From positions 434,001 to 498,000 of the forward strand of contig NZ_JAOCQD020000002.1 in NCBI RefSeq assembly GCF_025290835.2: 64,000 bases of DNA. The letters are read 5' to 3'. Below, one piece after another: positions 30,026 to 38,376 of the stretch. The DNA comes from Aquabacterium sp. OR-4. GTDB lineage: Bacteria > Pseudomonadota > Gammaproteobacteria > Burkholderiales > Burkholderiaceae_C. Position 1 is the first letter of the stretch. Every line of letters begins with the position of its first letter. The notes under the pieces are model-generated. The model saw only the letters and a list, made by a program, of their open reading frames with translations. It was not told the DNA's origin and did no database searches. A program made the translations under genes and the position numbers.

Positions 30026-31270
30026 CTAGGTAAGCCAGTCGTGCTCGAAAACCTTGGCCCAGTCATCTGGGCGAGCGTCTCCGTGGGGCTCACTGTGCTG
30101 AAGGAACACCCGCCGCCAGTTGGCACGCACGTACGCCCTGGTGTGCTCGACGACCGCCCATGCCTGGGCCTCATCCAACTTGGCAAGTTGCTTCCCGGCT
30201 GCCACAAGGTTCGCACGGGTCGCCGCCCGTGAGGGCCTCTGCCCAGTGATGTCCATCCTGAACGCCGGAACGCCCTTCCGTTCGAAGAAGGGGAGTACGT
30301 CGTAGAGCGGGGACAGTTCCCAGTCACCGAGGCCGAGCTGACGCAGGCTGGTGTTCCACGGGTGGTCGTCGGTATTGCCGACCACCGCGTTCAGCACCAC
30401 GCGGGCATAGAGCTCGACAGCGTCACCAGGACGCTTGAGCTTGGACCGCAGCTTCACATAGCTGCGCTTGGCATCTTCAACGTCGGAGCCTGGAACCAGG
30501 TCCAGCGCCGTTGCCGCGCTCACGCAGTGAAAGACTGGCCCCTTCAGCCCCGCGCCGCGGTCGAAGCGGTCGATGCTCAAAGCGGGTGCGTCGTTGAACC
30601 ACTCGACCTTGTGCGCCGGGACCCGTATGCCCAGCTCCGATGCCAAAGTCAGCGCGGTAGCCTCGGCCACCACAGTGTCGGCGCGTTCCGAGGACTGCGC
30701 AAACTTGAGCAACACCGGCTTAGGCCTATCGCCGTCGCCTGGGTCGACGTAGAGCGACACCTTCGGGCGCTCCCCGCCCATTGCTCCGGACGACGAGTCT
30801 CTCGAAGATTCCGCGAGCGAGGCCTTGGTGACCGACTTCACAGCATCGTTGAGGGCGTCGAAAGCATCGGGCTTGTCGTTGAGATTGCCCACGAACAAAG
30901 CCCCGAACCCGTCTGCCGGCGCATACAGCAACCGCTCCCACCACCCCCAGGGCTCATCGCTCTTTGCAGCATCGGCTCCAAGGAACGAGGCTGCTCGCTT
31001 CTTCAGTGCGTCCAGCGACCACCCCGATAGCGCCACATCGCAGAAAACCGGGAATGGCACAGAGCCGACGCGCGTGAATGCCGCACGTTGTTTGTTGCGA
31101 ATGCCCGTGGGGTCCAGCTCCCAGGCGTCCTTGCCCAGCGCCAGGTAGTCCGGGTCGAAAAGGAACTCCCAGCGAGCTTCCTCCTGGGTGAGCTCCCCTA
31201 TGCGTACCGGCCAACGCTCTTGCGTTTGCGGATTCAGGGTCCACCGATAGACGGGGGCGCGACGAGTCAT
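30026..31270 (-). CDS. hipA: HipA-family kinase toxin
   Basis: Ser/Thr kinase toxin of a type II toxin-antitoxin pair; E. coli HipA phosphorylates glutamyl-tRNA synthetase and causes dormancy. The 414-residue protein shows a Ser/Gly-rich loop ending GGERPK (residues 165-170), the catalytic loop GNTDDHPWNTSL (298-309) and the metal-binding segment LSPLYDVLP (319-327), so the kinase looks intact. The start codon overlaps the stop of the antitoxin gene (ATGA). It is the last gene toward the left end of the element. A role in keeping the element in the cell is inferred. Confidence 0.9.
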   Translation of the reverse strand: MTRRAPVYRWTLNPQTQERWPVRIGELTQEEARWEFLFDPDYLALGKDAWELDPTGIRNKQRAAFTRVGSVPFPVFCDVALSGWSLDALKKRAASFLGADAAKSDEPWGWWERLLYAPADGFGALFVGNLNDKPDAFDALNDAVKSVTKASLAESSRDSSSGAMGGERPKVSLYVDPGDGDRPKPVLLKFAQSSERADTVVAEATALTLASELGIRVPAHKVEWFNDAPALSIDRFDRGAGLKGPVFHCVSAATALDLVPGSDVEDAKRSYVKLRSKLKRPGDAVELYARVVLNAVVGNTDDHPWNTSLRQLGLGDWELSPLYDVLPFFERKGVPAFRMDITGQRPSRAATRANLVAAGKQLAKLDEAQAWAVVEHTRAYVRANWRRVFLQHSEPHGDARPDDWAKVFEHDWLT

Positions 31271-31596
31271 GGCACGGCCTTCTTGCGCCGCGAGCCAATG
31301 CGGGACAAGCCGCTGCGGGCGGCCTCCTGAAACGCCGAGTCTTGTGCCGCCGTTGCAAGGGCGGACTGCAGGCTCGTGTCATCCAGTGCCCAGAGCAAGC
31401 GGGCGACATCAACAAACCGCGAAGCCAGCGTGCCAGCTTCGATAGCCATCAAGGTTTGTCGACTGATGTCCGCCCGCTCCGCCAGTTCAGCTTGGGTAAG
31501 GCCTCGCGCAAGACGCATCACGCGCACGCGCATTCCCACCTCAGCCACGAACTGGGTGATTTCGTACGGTTCCGAGGCGGGGTCTCTGCTTTTCAT
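31267..31596 (-). CDS. hipB: HipB-like XRE-family antitoxin
   Basis: A 109-residue DNA-binding antitoxin. A helix-turn-helix domain covers about residues 22-75 (MRVRVMRLARGLTQAELAERADISRQTLMAIEAG). It should bind HipA and repress the shared promoter, since antitoxin-first order and a 4-bp overlap with hipA imply coupling. A promoter with AT-rich inverted elements lies just upstream. Confidence 0.88.
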   Translation of the reverse strand: MKSRDPASEPYEITQFVAEVGMRVRVMRLARGLTQAELAERADISRQTLMAIEAGTLASRFVDVARLLWALDDTSLQSALATAAQDSAFQEAARSGLSRIGSRRKKAVP

Positions 31597-31616
31597 AGAA
31601 GTATCTAAGTATAGAC

Positions 31617-31646
31617 CTTATCTCCACAAATGTTAGTTCATGTCAA
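31617..31646 (-). promoter_or_regulatory. Promoter of the hipBA operon
   Basis: On the minus strand a consensus TTGACA (31646-31641) is followed 18 bases later by GATAAG (31622-31617). The AT-rich stretch between this and the ATG (tatcta-agtata, near 31602-31613) could be the antitoxin operator. Confidence 0.55.
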
Positions 31647-31795
31647 CTTCTAGAGCGAAGCACATGGTTTGCAAACCCCCTGGGCGGCATCACTGGCTCG
31701 ACGTACTGGAGCACGCACTGAGCACGATGCCCTGCCCACTGTCAAAGAGGGCCGTCCTTTGAGGCCTGACGGGCGCACCACGCTCCCGACCCGAA

Positions 31796-31848
31796 GTGCC
31801 CCTCCCGTGGTGCCCCTCCCGTGGTGCCTGTCCCGTGGTGCCTACACC
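31796..31848. repeat. 14-bp tandem repeats before the Ala/Trp-rich gene
   Basis: Three and a half head-to-tail copies of gtgcccctcccgtg (the third is gtgcctgtcccgtg) end about 30 bases before the start codon at 31880. The regular 14-bp period near a gene start suggests a binding array or a slippage-prone tract. The rest of 31647-31795 shows no gene. Confidence 0.7.
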
Positions 31849-31879
31849 TTCCAGGAGCAACAAAACTTGGAGGAAGAAC

Positions 31880-32458
31880 ATGTACACGACACTCAACAAG
31901 ATTCGCGCAAAGCGACCCTGCAGCTACGGCTGGGAAAAGCTGCTCCGTCATTTGGGGAAGACTCAAGCTGACGATGAGCCGCTCAACATTGCAACCGTAC
32001 TCGACAGCAACGGACTCGCTGACGCGCTCTGGTGCCTTAGCGCAGTAGAGGGCCACGACCGTGAGATTCGGCTGTACGCCGTCTGGTGCGCCCGTCAGGC
32101 GCAGCACTTGATGACCGACGCTCGCAGCATCAACGCGCTGGACGTTGCCGAACGATTCGCGAACGGACTCGCCAGCCCCGAACAACTTGCCGTTGCAGGG
32201 GCGGCGGCAGGGGCGGTACGGGCGGCGGGATGGGCTGCAGCGGCGGCGGCATGGGCGGCGGCAGAGGAGGCGGCATGGGCGGCAGGGGCGGCGGCAAGGG
32301 AGGCGGCAGAGGAGGCGGCATGGGCGCAAGCCCAGACGGCCCAGTCCGCCAAGCTCCGCGAAATCTGCCAGTCGACGTCAGCACCGGTACCCACCGCTCG
32401 ACCGCACTACGAGGCAAGCGCAACCGACGCAGTCTCGGAAGGCGGCCTGACAGACTGA
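31880..32458 (+). CDS. Ala/Trp-rich repeat protein of mobile elements
   Basis: A 192-residue protein with GGAGGAAG as a strong ribosome-binding site. The N-terminal ~105 residues form a conserved-looking globular part (KLLRHLGKTQADDEP, DALWCLSAVEGHDREIRLYAVWCARQ). Residues ~110-155 are an Ala-rich stretch with regularly placed Trp and Glu (WAAAEEAAWAAGAAAREAAE), probably a long helix. Similar proteins with AAW repeats occur in phages and islands to my knowledge, with no known function. The DNA coding the repeat is a GC-rich minisatellite that may change length. Confidence 0.75.
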   Translation: MYTTLNKIRAKRPCSYGWEKLLRHLGKTQADDEPLNIATVLDSNGLADALWCLSAVEGHDREIRLYAVWCARQAQHLMTDARSINALDVAERFANGLASPEQLAVAGAAAGAVRAAGWAAAAAAWAAAEEAAWAAGAAAREAAEEAAWAQAQTAQSAKLREICQSTSAPVPTARPHYEASATDAVSEGGLTD

Positions 32459-32484
32459 AGAGCACCGAGTCCCTCGGAGCAGCC

Positions 32485-32535
32485 ATGGCTGCTTCGATGG
32501 CAGGCAGCACATTGATTGATGCCCCCGCGCCGCAA
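32485..32535 (+). pseudogene. Possible 5' fragment of the TrfA-like gene
   Basis: An ATG with GGAG upstream opens a frame coding for MAASMAGSTLIDAPAPQ that runs into the IS66 edge. The TrfA-like gene on the far side of IS66 has no start of its own, so this is a candidate for its missing N-terminus. The link is inferred only from position and orientation. Confidence 0.35.
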
Positions 32536-32538
32536 GGT

Positions 32539-32566
32539 GGTGTCCACCTATTCATTGGTGGACACC
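32539..32566. repeat. Palindrome at the left edge of IS66, over the tnpA ribosome-binding site
   Basis: Perfect 10-bp arms ggtgtccacc and ggtggacacc enclose an 8-base loop, and tnpA starts 2 bases later. Folding in mRNA would hide the tnpA start. A close relative lies at 35789-35814 in mirrored orientation. Confidence 0.8.
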
Positions 32567-32567
32567 T

Positions 32568-33005
32568 ATGCATCCCAATTCAAAGTCTCGGCGGCGCCAC
32601 AGTACCGAGCTCAAGGCCAAGGTTCTGGCCGCCTGTGCCGAACCGGGTGCGTCGATATCCGGGGTCGCGCTGGCGCATGGGCTGAACGCCAATCTCGTTC
32701 GCAAGTGGCGCTCGGGTCGCGGCACCAAGCGTGACAGCATGCCCGCTACATCGGCGACGAGCGGCGCAGTGACCCCGGCACCGTCAGGCGCGGCCGCCGA
32801 ATTCGTTGCCGTCGAGATGCCCGCACCGTCCAAGGCCGTGTCGCGTACCGCGGTCGCACCCAGGGAGCCGGCGCCGATCGCCGAGCCGTTGATCCTGGTC
32901 GAGCTTCGCCGCGGTCCGCTGCACCTGAACGTGCGCTGGCCGACCGCTGCGGCCGAGGACTGTCGGTCCTGGTTGCGCGAGCTGAGCTCGAGCCTGCTCA
33001 AGTGA
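32568..33005 (+). CDS. tnpA: IS66 TnpA (accessory DNA-binding protein)
   Basis: A 145-residue protein. The N-terminal half (RRRHSTELKAKVLAACAEPGASISGVALAHGLNANLVRKWR) is the helix-turn-helix domain of IS66 OrfA; the C-terminal half is an Ala/Pro-rich linker and a short conserved tail. It assists TnpC in transposition. It overlaps tnpB by 4 bp. Confidence 0.88.
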   Translation: MHPNSKSRRRHSTELKAKVLAACAEPGASISGVALAHGLNANLVRKWRSGRGTKRDSMPATSATSGAVTPAPSGAAAEFVAVEMPAPSKAVSRTAVAPREPAPIAEPLILVELRRGPLHLNVRWPTAAAEDCRSWLRELSSSLLK

Positions 33006-33337
33006 TCCGCATCGATCAGCTCTGGCTGTGCACGGCCCCGATGGACATGCGCGCTGGCGCCGAGCGGCTGATGAGCTGCGTCGTGCAGACCACCGGCGCG
33101 GCCCGCGCCCATCACGGCTACCTCTTCGCGAACGCGCGCGCCACGCGCATCAAGCTGCTGGTGCATGACGGCTTCGGCGTGTGGTGCGCAGCGCGGCGAC
33201 TGAACGCAGGTCACTTCGCCTGGCCGCGCGAGGCGACGGCGGCGCCGCTGTCGTTGACGCAGAGCCAGTTCGACGCCTTGATCGTGGGCCTGCCCTGGCA
33301 GCGTCTGCCAGAGATGAGCGTGATCACGCGGATGTGA
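33002..33337 (+). CDS. tnpB: IS66 TnpB (IS66 Orf2-like)
   Basis: A 111-residue IS66 Orf2-like protein. The family pattern is clear: APMDMRAGAERL near the start, then GYLFANARATRIKLLVHDGFGVWC and a late PLSLTQSQFDALIVGLPW. The family is essential for IS66 transposition, with unknown biochemical role. Its start overlaps tnpA (ATGA-type), so it is translated from the same mRNA. Confidence 0.9.
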   Translation: MIRIDQLWLCTAPMDMRAGAERLMSCVVQTTGAARAHHGYLFANARATRIKLLVHDGFGVWCAARRLNAGHFAWPREATAAPLSLTQSQFDALIVGLPWQRLPEMSVITRM

Positions 33338-33399
33338 GGCTCGGGGCCCGGCGTTGACAGGACATCCGCCAGTGGCGCGGGCTCGCGCGTCTTGGCAAG

Positions 33400-35091
33400 A
33401 TGCCTCGCATGCTCGGCATGCGTGACCTCAAGCCTCAGGACCTGCGGGACCTGTCCCCAGAGGCCCTCACGACACTGGCCGTGCAGATGCTGGGGCACAT
33501 CCAGCAGCAGGCACAAGACCTCCAGGCCCAGCAAACGCTGATCCAGCGCAAGGACCGCGACATCGCCTGGCGCGACGCGAAGATCGAGAAGATCACGTTC
33601 GAGCTGGCACGGCTGAAGCGCTGGAAGTTCGGCGCCAAGAGCGAGGCGATGACCGCCGAGCAGCGTCAGATGTTCCAGGACACGCTGCTGGAGGACGAAG
33701 CCGACCTGGAGGCGCAACTCGCCGCCCTGCAGGCCGCGCTGCCCAAGACGCAGCCCAAGCCCAAGGACGCGCCCCGTCGTCCGCGGCGTCAGGCGCTGCC
33801 CGAGCATCTGCGGCGTGTCGAGCACCACCACGAGCCCGAGGACACGACCTGCACGACACCGGACTGCGGCCGGCCAATGACGCGCGTGGGCGAGGACGTG
33901 AGTGAACGCCTGGACATCGTGCCGGCGGAGTTCTTCGTGCACCGGCACATCTACGGCAAGTGGACCTGCCGCTGCTGCCAGCGTCAAGGCATCGAGCACC
34001 TGGTGCAGGAGCCGGCCGAGCCGCAGATCATCGACGGCGGCATCGCTGCCAGCGGGTTCGCGGCTCACATCCTCATCAGCCGCTTCGTCGACCACCTGCC
34101 GTACTACCGCCAGGAGACCATCAACGCCCGGTCCGGCGTGCACACGCCGCGCTCGACGCTGGCGCGCACCGCCGGCAATGCCGGTGCCGCGCTGTTCCCG
34201 CTGTTCGAAGCCCTCAAGCGCTTCGTGTTGAGCTGCCCCGTGCTGCATGCCGACGAGACGCCGGTGGCGATGCTGGACCCCGGCGCGGGCAAGACCAAGC
34301 GGGCCTACATCTGGGCCTACGCGCGCGGCGAATTCGATGCCCAGCAAGGTGTGGTCTACGAGTTCTGCCTGGGTCGAGGGTCGCAGTACCCGGTGGCCTT
34401 CCTGGGCCCATCGACACGACAGCAAGGTCGCCGGGCTCGATGAAGGAGGACCAGCCGGCGTGGCAAGGCACGCTGGTGTGCGACCAGTACGGCGGGTACG
34501 ACGCCGTGCTCGACAGGCGCGTGTACCCGCAGCGCATGGCTGCTCATTGCGCGGCGCATGCCAGGCGCAAGTTCGACGAGCTGATCGGCACCAGCGAGGT
34601 CCAAGGAGGCGATCAAGCGCATCGGCTGGATCTACCACGTCGAAGGCCAGTTCGAGGGGATGGACGCGCAGCAGCGCCAGGCAGCGCGGGAACAACTGAC
34701 CCGGCCGCTGTGGAAGGAACTGCACGTCTGGCTCAGGCTGGAGCGCGGCCGCGTGCCCGACGGCGGCTCCATCGCCGCGGCGATCGACTACAGCCTGAAC
34801 GCCTGGGATGCGCTGACGCGGCACCTCGAAGACGGTGCGGTGCCGATAGACAACAACTTCATCGAACGGCAGATCAAACCCTGGGCCATGGGCCGCAAGG
34901 CATGGCTGTTTTGCGGCAGCGAATTGGCCGGCCAACGCGCAGCGATCGTCATGAGCCTGGTGCAGTCCGCCAAGCTCAATGGGCATGACCCATGGGCCTA
35001 CCTGCGCGCCGTGCTGGAGCGGCTTCCCAGGCATCAGAACAGCCGCATCGAAGAGTTGCTGCCGCACCGGTGGCGAAAACCAAACACATGA
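33400..35091 (+). pseudogene. tnpC: IS66 TnpC transposase, two frameshifts
   Basis: The transposase reads in one frame to about 34410 (N-terminal helical zipper, zinc-finger CTTPDC...CRCC, then the first DDE Asp in LHADETPV). It then moves to another frame for about 200 bases (QGTLVCDQYGGYDAV, AAHARRKFDELIG) and returns near 34605 (EAIKRIGWIYHVEGQ, then DNNFIERQIKPWAMGRKAWLF with the catalytic Glu, to the end). All catalytic blocks survive, so two compensating indels are the only damage. They may be true mutations or assembly errors. As read, the transposase is inactive. Confidence 0.85.
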
Positions 35092-35092
35092 T

Positions 35093-35833
35093 CGCTGGTC
35101 GGCGAGAACGCTGTCAGCTCAGCGGCTTGTCGTCACGGGGGACGGCGGGTCGCTCACTGTCAGTCGGCTGTTCAACGTTCGGAACAAGACGGTCCAGCGG
35201 GAGGCGCTGGTGAAGTTTGACCTGATGCGGAGCGGCTCCGACGTGGTGTCGTACAGCGGGCCGGAGCTTCGCCAGCCCGACGGCTTCACATTCATGGCGC
35301 TGGTGAACATGACGCGCGACTTCCGCGTAGGGACCGCCGTCGCTTTTGAGCCATCAGTCCTTTGCAACGCACTCGTCGGTTATTACGACACTCGCTCCCG
35401 CCTGCAGTTGAAGGAGTCCATCAAGCGGCTGATGCAAGCTGTGATTACCTTCCCCGACTTCAGCGTACAACTGGCGCAGAAGTTCCTTCACCCCGCCCGT
35501 GGGATGTGGTCAGTTGCGCTCGACCCTCAGATTGTTCGGCTCTTTGGGGCGTCGAACTACATCTGGCTCGACCTTCAACTCCGCAGGGAACTGACCGAAG
35601 GTCTGGCGACGTGGCTCTACGGATACATCCGTGGGCAAAGTTACTTGAATCCCACCAGGCTCGAACTGCTCCATGAGGCCTCGGGCAGCGACGCCAAGTC
35701 CGTTGCGGCGTTCCAAAGGTCCTTGTATCCGGCGCTGCGCGAGCTCACAGAGCGCGGAGTTCTCGAGCCCGGAGCTCGGGTCCAGGACGGTGTCCTCCAT
35801 TGGAGGAGGACACCACGCGCTCAGGGGGCATAG
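35093..35833 (+). pseudogene. TrfA-like plasmid replication initiator, 5' end lost at IS66
   Basis: About 245 residues resemble the TrfA family of broad-host-range plasmid initiators, which bind iterons and open the origin. The order of blocks fits: SRLFNVRNK, YSGPELRQPDG, RSRLQLKESIKRL, GMWSVALDPQIVRLFG, LPEGLATWLYG-like (LTEGLATWLYGYIRG) and a C-terminal VLHWRR. No start codon lies between tnpC and the first conserved block, so the N-terminus was removed or separated by IS66; a candidate remnant lies at 32485. An iteron-like array follows directly. The assignment rests on pattern recall. Confidence 0.75.
35789..35814. repeat. Palindrome at the end of the TrfA-like gene, matching the IS66 left edge
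   Basis: Arms ggtgtcctcc and ggaggacacc enclose a 6-base loop. Each arm differs from the palindrome at 32539-32566 by one base, and the two changes are compensatory, so pairing is kept. The outward-flanking gt/ac is also mirrored. It lies within the last codons of the TrfA-like frame. Confidence 0.7.
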
Positions 35834-35872
35834 GGCGGGCCCATGTCTTTCCTGCTGTTGCCGACCTTCTGC

Positions 35873-36172
35873 CATGAAATGACTGAATGCCTCGGGCTGA
35901 CGCGCCGAGTCATTTCTCATCGCCGCCGACAGAAGACTGACGAACGAGTCGAGCGCCGACTGGTGCTGCGATTGCCTCATTTCAGGGAGACCGTTTTTCC
36001 GTACCGCGCTAGGTATTCGACCTTATGGAGGGGTCTCGAACCTTGCAAGGTCCGCTGCGTTGCGTCCCGTTGCCGACTTGCCCATGTGAAATGGCTGACT
36101 GGCTGGTAGGCTTGTTCCCCTACTTGCCGAGTTGCAACAGTGAAATGACTTACCCAGACAGTGAAATGACCG
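35873..36172. repeat. Iteron-like repeats, putative plasmid origin
   Basis: The core tgaaatgac/tgaaatggc recurs downstream of the TrfA-like gene: direct copies start at 35875, 36087, 36141 and 36162, and inverted copies lie near 35909 and 35978. Three of the direct copies are preceded by ttgccga(c/g) about 15-20 bases earlier, giving a longer ~30-base unit. This is the layout of an iteron origin next to its initiator gene. The gap 36173-36618 holds no gene I can support. Confidence 0.6.
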
Positions 36173-36618
36173 AACGGAATCGCCGTAAGTAACTGTCGCA
36201 GTTGAGGTTTTCGGCTTCTCTCCTTAATCCTTATTGGACCGAGGAATCGCGTCCTTGCCGAGGCAGGTGGGCTTCTCACGGTGGCTGAGCGCCTTCAGAC
36301 GCCAGCCCTTTCAGAGGCGGCTGCCCTACCTGAATTGAGCAATCGCGCTGGCCATGGCAGGAGCTCTTACCCAACCTAGTCTTACAGCCGTCCCCGGGAA
36401 GGGAAACGCTCCGTGAGCTTGGTGCACCGCTGAAGCGGTTCAGTTGGCGCCTCGGGCAAGGGCGAGGCCTTCAACCTCTGCGATACGACGGCGGTGTTGG
36501 CGGCTAGGCCAGGTACCCGGGGCGCTTGCCGCGGCTCCTCCAGCGCGGCAATGCCTTCTGCGAGCTCGTCGAATGGACCTTACTCGATACCGTGGCCAGC
36601 TATCGGAAGAACGTGCCA

Positions 36619-36795
36619 ATGACTGTTGACGAGCACAATGCGCGCCTCGACGCTGCGGCTCAGCTTTGGGAAGCTGGCGAGTCTCCCGAGGAACGCCTTG
36701 CGACTGCGCTCGCTATCGACATGAAGTTGGAGCCGACGCCTCGTCCTGCACTACCAAGTCAGGCTGGCGCGCCGACAGCTAAGTCCGAGAGCTAA
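36619..36795 (+). CDS. Small hypothetical protein
   Basis: I do not recognise this 58-residue protein. It is acidic and helical in appearance (MTVDEHNARLDAAAQLWEAGESPEERLATALAIDMKLEP), ending in a Pro/Ala/Ser tail. GGAAG lies about 10 bases before ATG 36619; the frame extends upstream to TTG 36526, whose translation (NAFCELVEWTLLDTVASYRKN) is also protein-like. It is unclear which start is used. Confidence 0.4.
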   Translation: MTVDEHNARLDAAAQLWEAGESPEERLATALAIDMKLEPTPRPALPSQAGAPTAKSES

Positions 36796-36883
36796 CTTCG
36801 GCTGCGCCTTGGCCGTGTAGGCGCAGAGCCCTCTCCGGGACTCAGGGAGGCACCCAGCTTGGCCAGGCGACTCCGCATCGGAA

Positions 36884-37563
36884 TCAGGCTGCAGACGCCT
36901 CGGCTTCTTTGCCGATGAGCTCAAGGGCCTGGAGCTCAGCGTCGGAGACCTTGCCGTACCGGCGGCGCACCTCAAATGCCGACACGAAGAGCTTCTCGTG
37001 GTCGGGCACTTTGCTGTCCGCCGCCACATCGGCGAAGACCTCGTCAACGACTTTGCAGGCCTCCAAGAGAGAGCGGACAACATACCAAAGTCCCCCCTCG
37101 GCGTACCAGGCAGGCATGTCCGCAGCGAAGAGCTCAATTGTCCGCCGCTCGTAGGCCGTTCCGTCGGTCGCCCCCGCCTGCTTCAATGCCTTCTTGCGGT
37201 GGTCCCGCCGACGGGTGACCTCCGCCTCGGTGCCTTGATGACGCCACGCTCGGCCATCGCACGAGTCACGACATCGCCTGAGGAACACAGCCGCCTCACC
37301 AGCGCGGTGCGTAGCAAGACGCGGGTGAGCTCCCGGGAGCGCACCAACACTTCAGTCTCTTTTCCAGCGCGCACATTTCGGATGGTCGTCAGCAAGGTGC
37401 CGGGGCTCGCGGCGGCAACGGCCGCATCGGTGTTCCACTCCAGGTTCAAAGTTCCGTAAGCCTCGGGGTGGGCGAGCCTCTGACCCGCCCCCTCGGTTGA
37501 TTCCGCATCTGCGGGCCAGCACCCCTTCAGCACCAGCTCGCGTATCAATTCATCAGTGGTCAT
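36884..37563 (-). pseudogene. Hypothetical gene split by a frameshift
   Basis: Two overlapping minus-strand frames together look like one protein of about 225 residues. The upstream part runs from ATG 37563 (MTTDELIRELVLKGCWPAD) to about 37240 (AMAERGVIK); the downstream part continues in another frame (GTEAEVTRRRDHRKKALKQAG) to 36884. The join near 37235-37245 needs one indel. I recognise no domain. Two separate genes with a coupled overlap are an alternative, but the downstream frame lacks a good start. Confidence 0.5.
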
Positions 37564-37645
37564 GACATCCATCATTGCAGCAGCTAGCCCGTTTGTCTGC
37601 GGGTTCTGGAAGTACGTTGAACTCAGCATCCAGATGCGCAAAAGA

Positions 37646-37671
37646 GGAGAGCCGGCCATGGCCGGCTCTCC
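37646..37671 (-). terminator. Palindromic terminator after the 37760-38254 gene
   Basis: A perfect 26-bp palindrome (arms ggagagccggcca / tggccggctctcc) is followed on the minus strand by TCTTTTG. It would end transcription from the gene on its right before the split gene on its left. Confidence 0.6.
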
Positions 37672-37759
37672 ATTTGGGCAGCTTCTTCTATGTTGACCAA
37701 TATTTAATTGGTCTCGTAGGAAGCCTAAAGGCGGCTAACTGCCACAGGTCTGAAGTTGT

Positions 37760-38254
37760 TCAACGCACGCTGCGCAACAACAACTCTGGCGCGACAGTGG
37801 AAACGCGTGCCACGGCATCGCCAATCGCTGAGACAGCGTCGAAGTGGTACGCGAACTGCAGGGACAGGTGGCCCATGACCACCTGCCCTTCCAGCGAGGA
37901 GCGAAGCTCGCTCGCATCCAGGCGCTTTCTGGCATCGTCCACCTTGGTACCCGCAGGCACCTCGTAAACCAAGGTGAATCGGGCGACAGGCGGACCGCCA
38001 GGAGAAGCAGCTTCTGCGTCCCCCGCAAATCTGGCATCACCTTCCACATCCCTGGAACTCGCGGGACCGCTATCCTCGCCCTTCATGATTGTCGCAAGTC
38101 CACGGCGATAAGCGCCTGCTTGTCTGTGCTCAGAATGCGGCGCAGCAGCACTGCCGGAAATTTCGTCATCGTTCGGTTTCAAAACATCTCTCCAATGGAT
38201 AGATTGGCGCTCGTGTTTATGGCGGGCAGGTCGGTTTGTCTTCCTGCCCGACAA
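37760..38254 (-). CDS. Hypothetical protein
   Basis: I do not recognise this protein. Read from 38254 it has 164 residues; an internal ATG at 38086 would give 108. The C-terminal ~75 residues look folded (ARFTLVYEVPAGTKVDDARKRLDASELRSS, then VVMGHLSLQFAYHFDAVSAIGDAVARV), suggesting a small alpha/beta domain. The N-terminal part is polar and disordered in character. A terminator follows it. It lies between the recombinase-like gene and the split gene, on the same strand. Confidence 0.5.
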   Translation of the reverse strand: MSGRKTNRPARHKHERQSIHWRDVLKPNDDEISGSAAAPHSEHRQAGAYRRGLATIMKGEDSGPASSRDVEGDARFAGDAEAASPGGPPVARFTLVYEVPAGTKVDDARKRLDASELRSSLEGQVVMGHLSLQFAYHFDAVSAIGDAVARVSTVAPELLLRSVR

Positions 38255-38376
38255 GGCAAGTCACACGCGCCGAAAGGACTTGCCGAGCAAAGCGGTATGC
38301 GGCGCTGAAGCTGCGACCAGAGCTGGCAGGTCGATGTCTTCAGCAAGTTGCCGAAATGGCTTGAGGCAGCGAACTT

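Larger units (their letters stand above)
32537..35100 (+). mobile_element. IS66-family insertion sequence
   Basis: Three genes in the usual IS66 order (tnpA-tnpB-tnpC) on the plus strand. The left edge is set at gtggtgtccacc, just before tnpA; the right edge must lie soon after tnpC (35091), but no matching terminal repeat is seen there. A related inverted copy of the left sequence lies at 35805-35816, inside the end of the TrfA-like gene. Boundaries are therefore approximate. No 8-bp target duplication could be found. Confidence 0.8.

Noticed and set aside
29733..30029. 98-residue frame inside the left end of the element
   Set aside because: Composition is not protein-like, no ribosome-binding site is present, and it overlaps the arm-site region.
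31796..31848. CRISPR array
   Set aside because: Copies are head-to-tail without spacers and only 14 bp long. No CRISPR array or cas gene was seen anywhere in the window.
35789..35816. Right end of IS66 at the second palindrome
   Set aside because: It lies within the conserved C-terminal codons of the TrfA-like gene, which would then be inside the IS; flanking 8-mers do not match as a target duplication. Kept only as a finding, not as the boundary.
35977..36279. 100-residue minus-strand frame with repeated SHFT
   Set aside because: The repeats in the translation come from the iteron-like DNA repeats; no other coding evidence exists.
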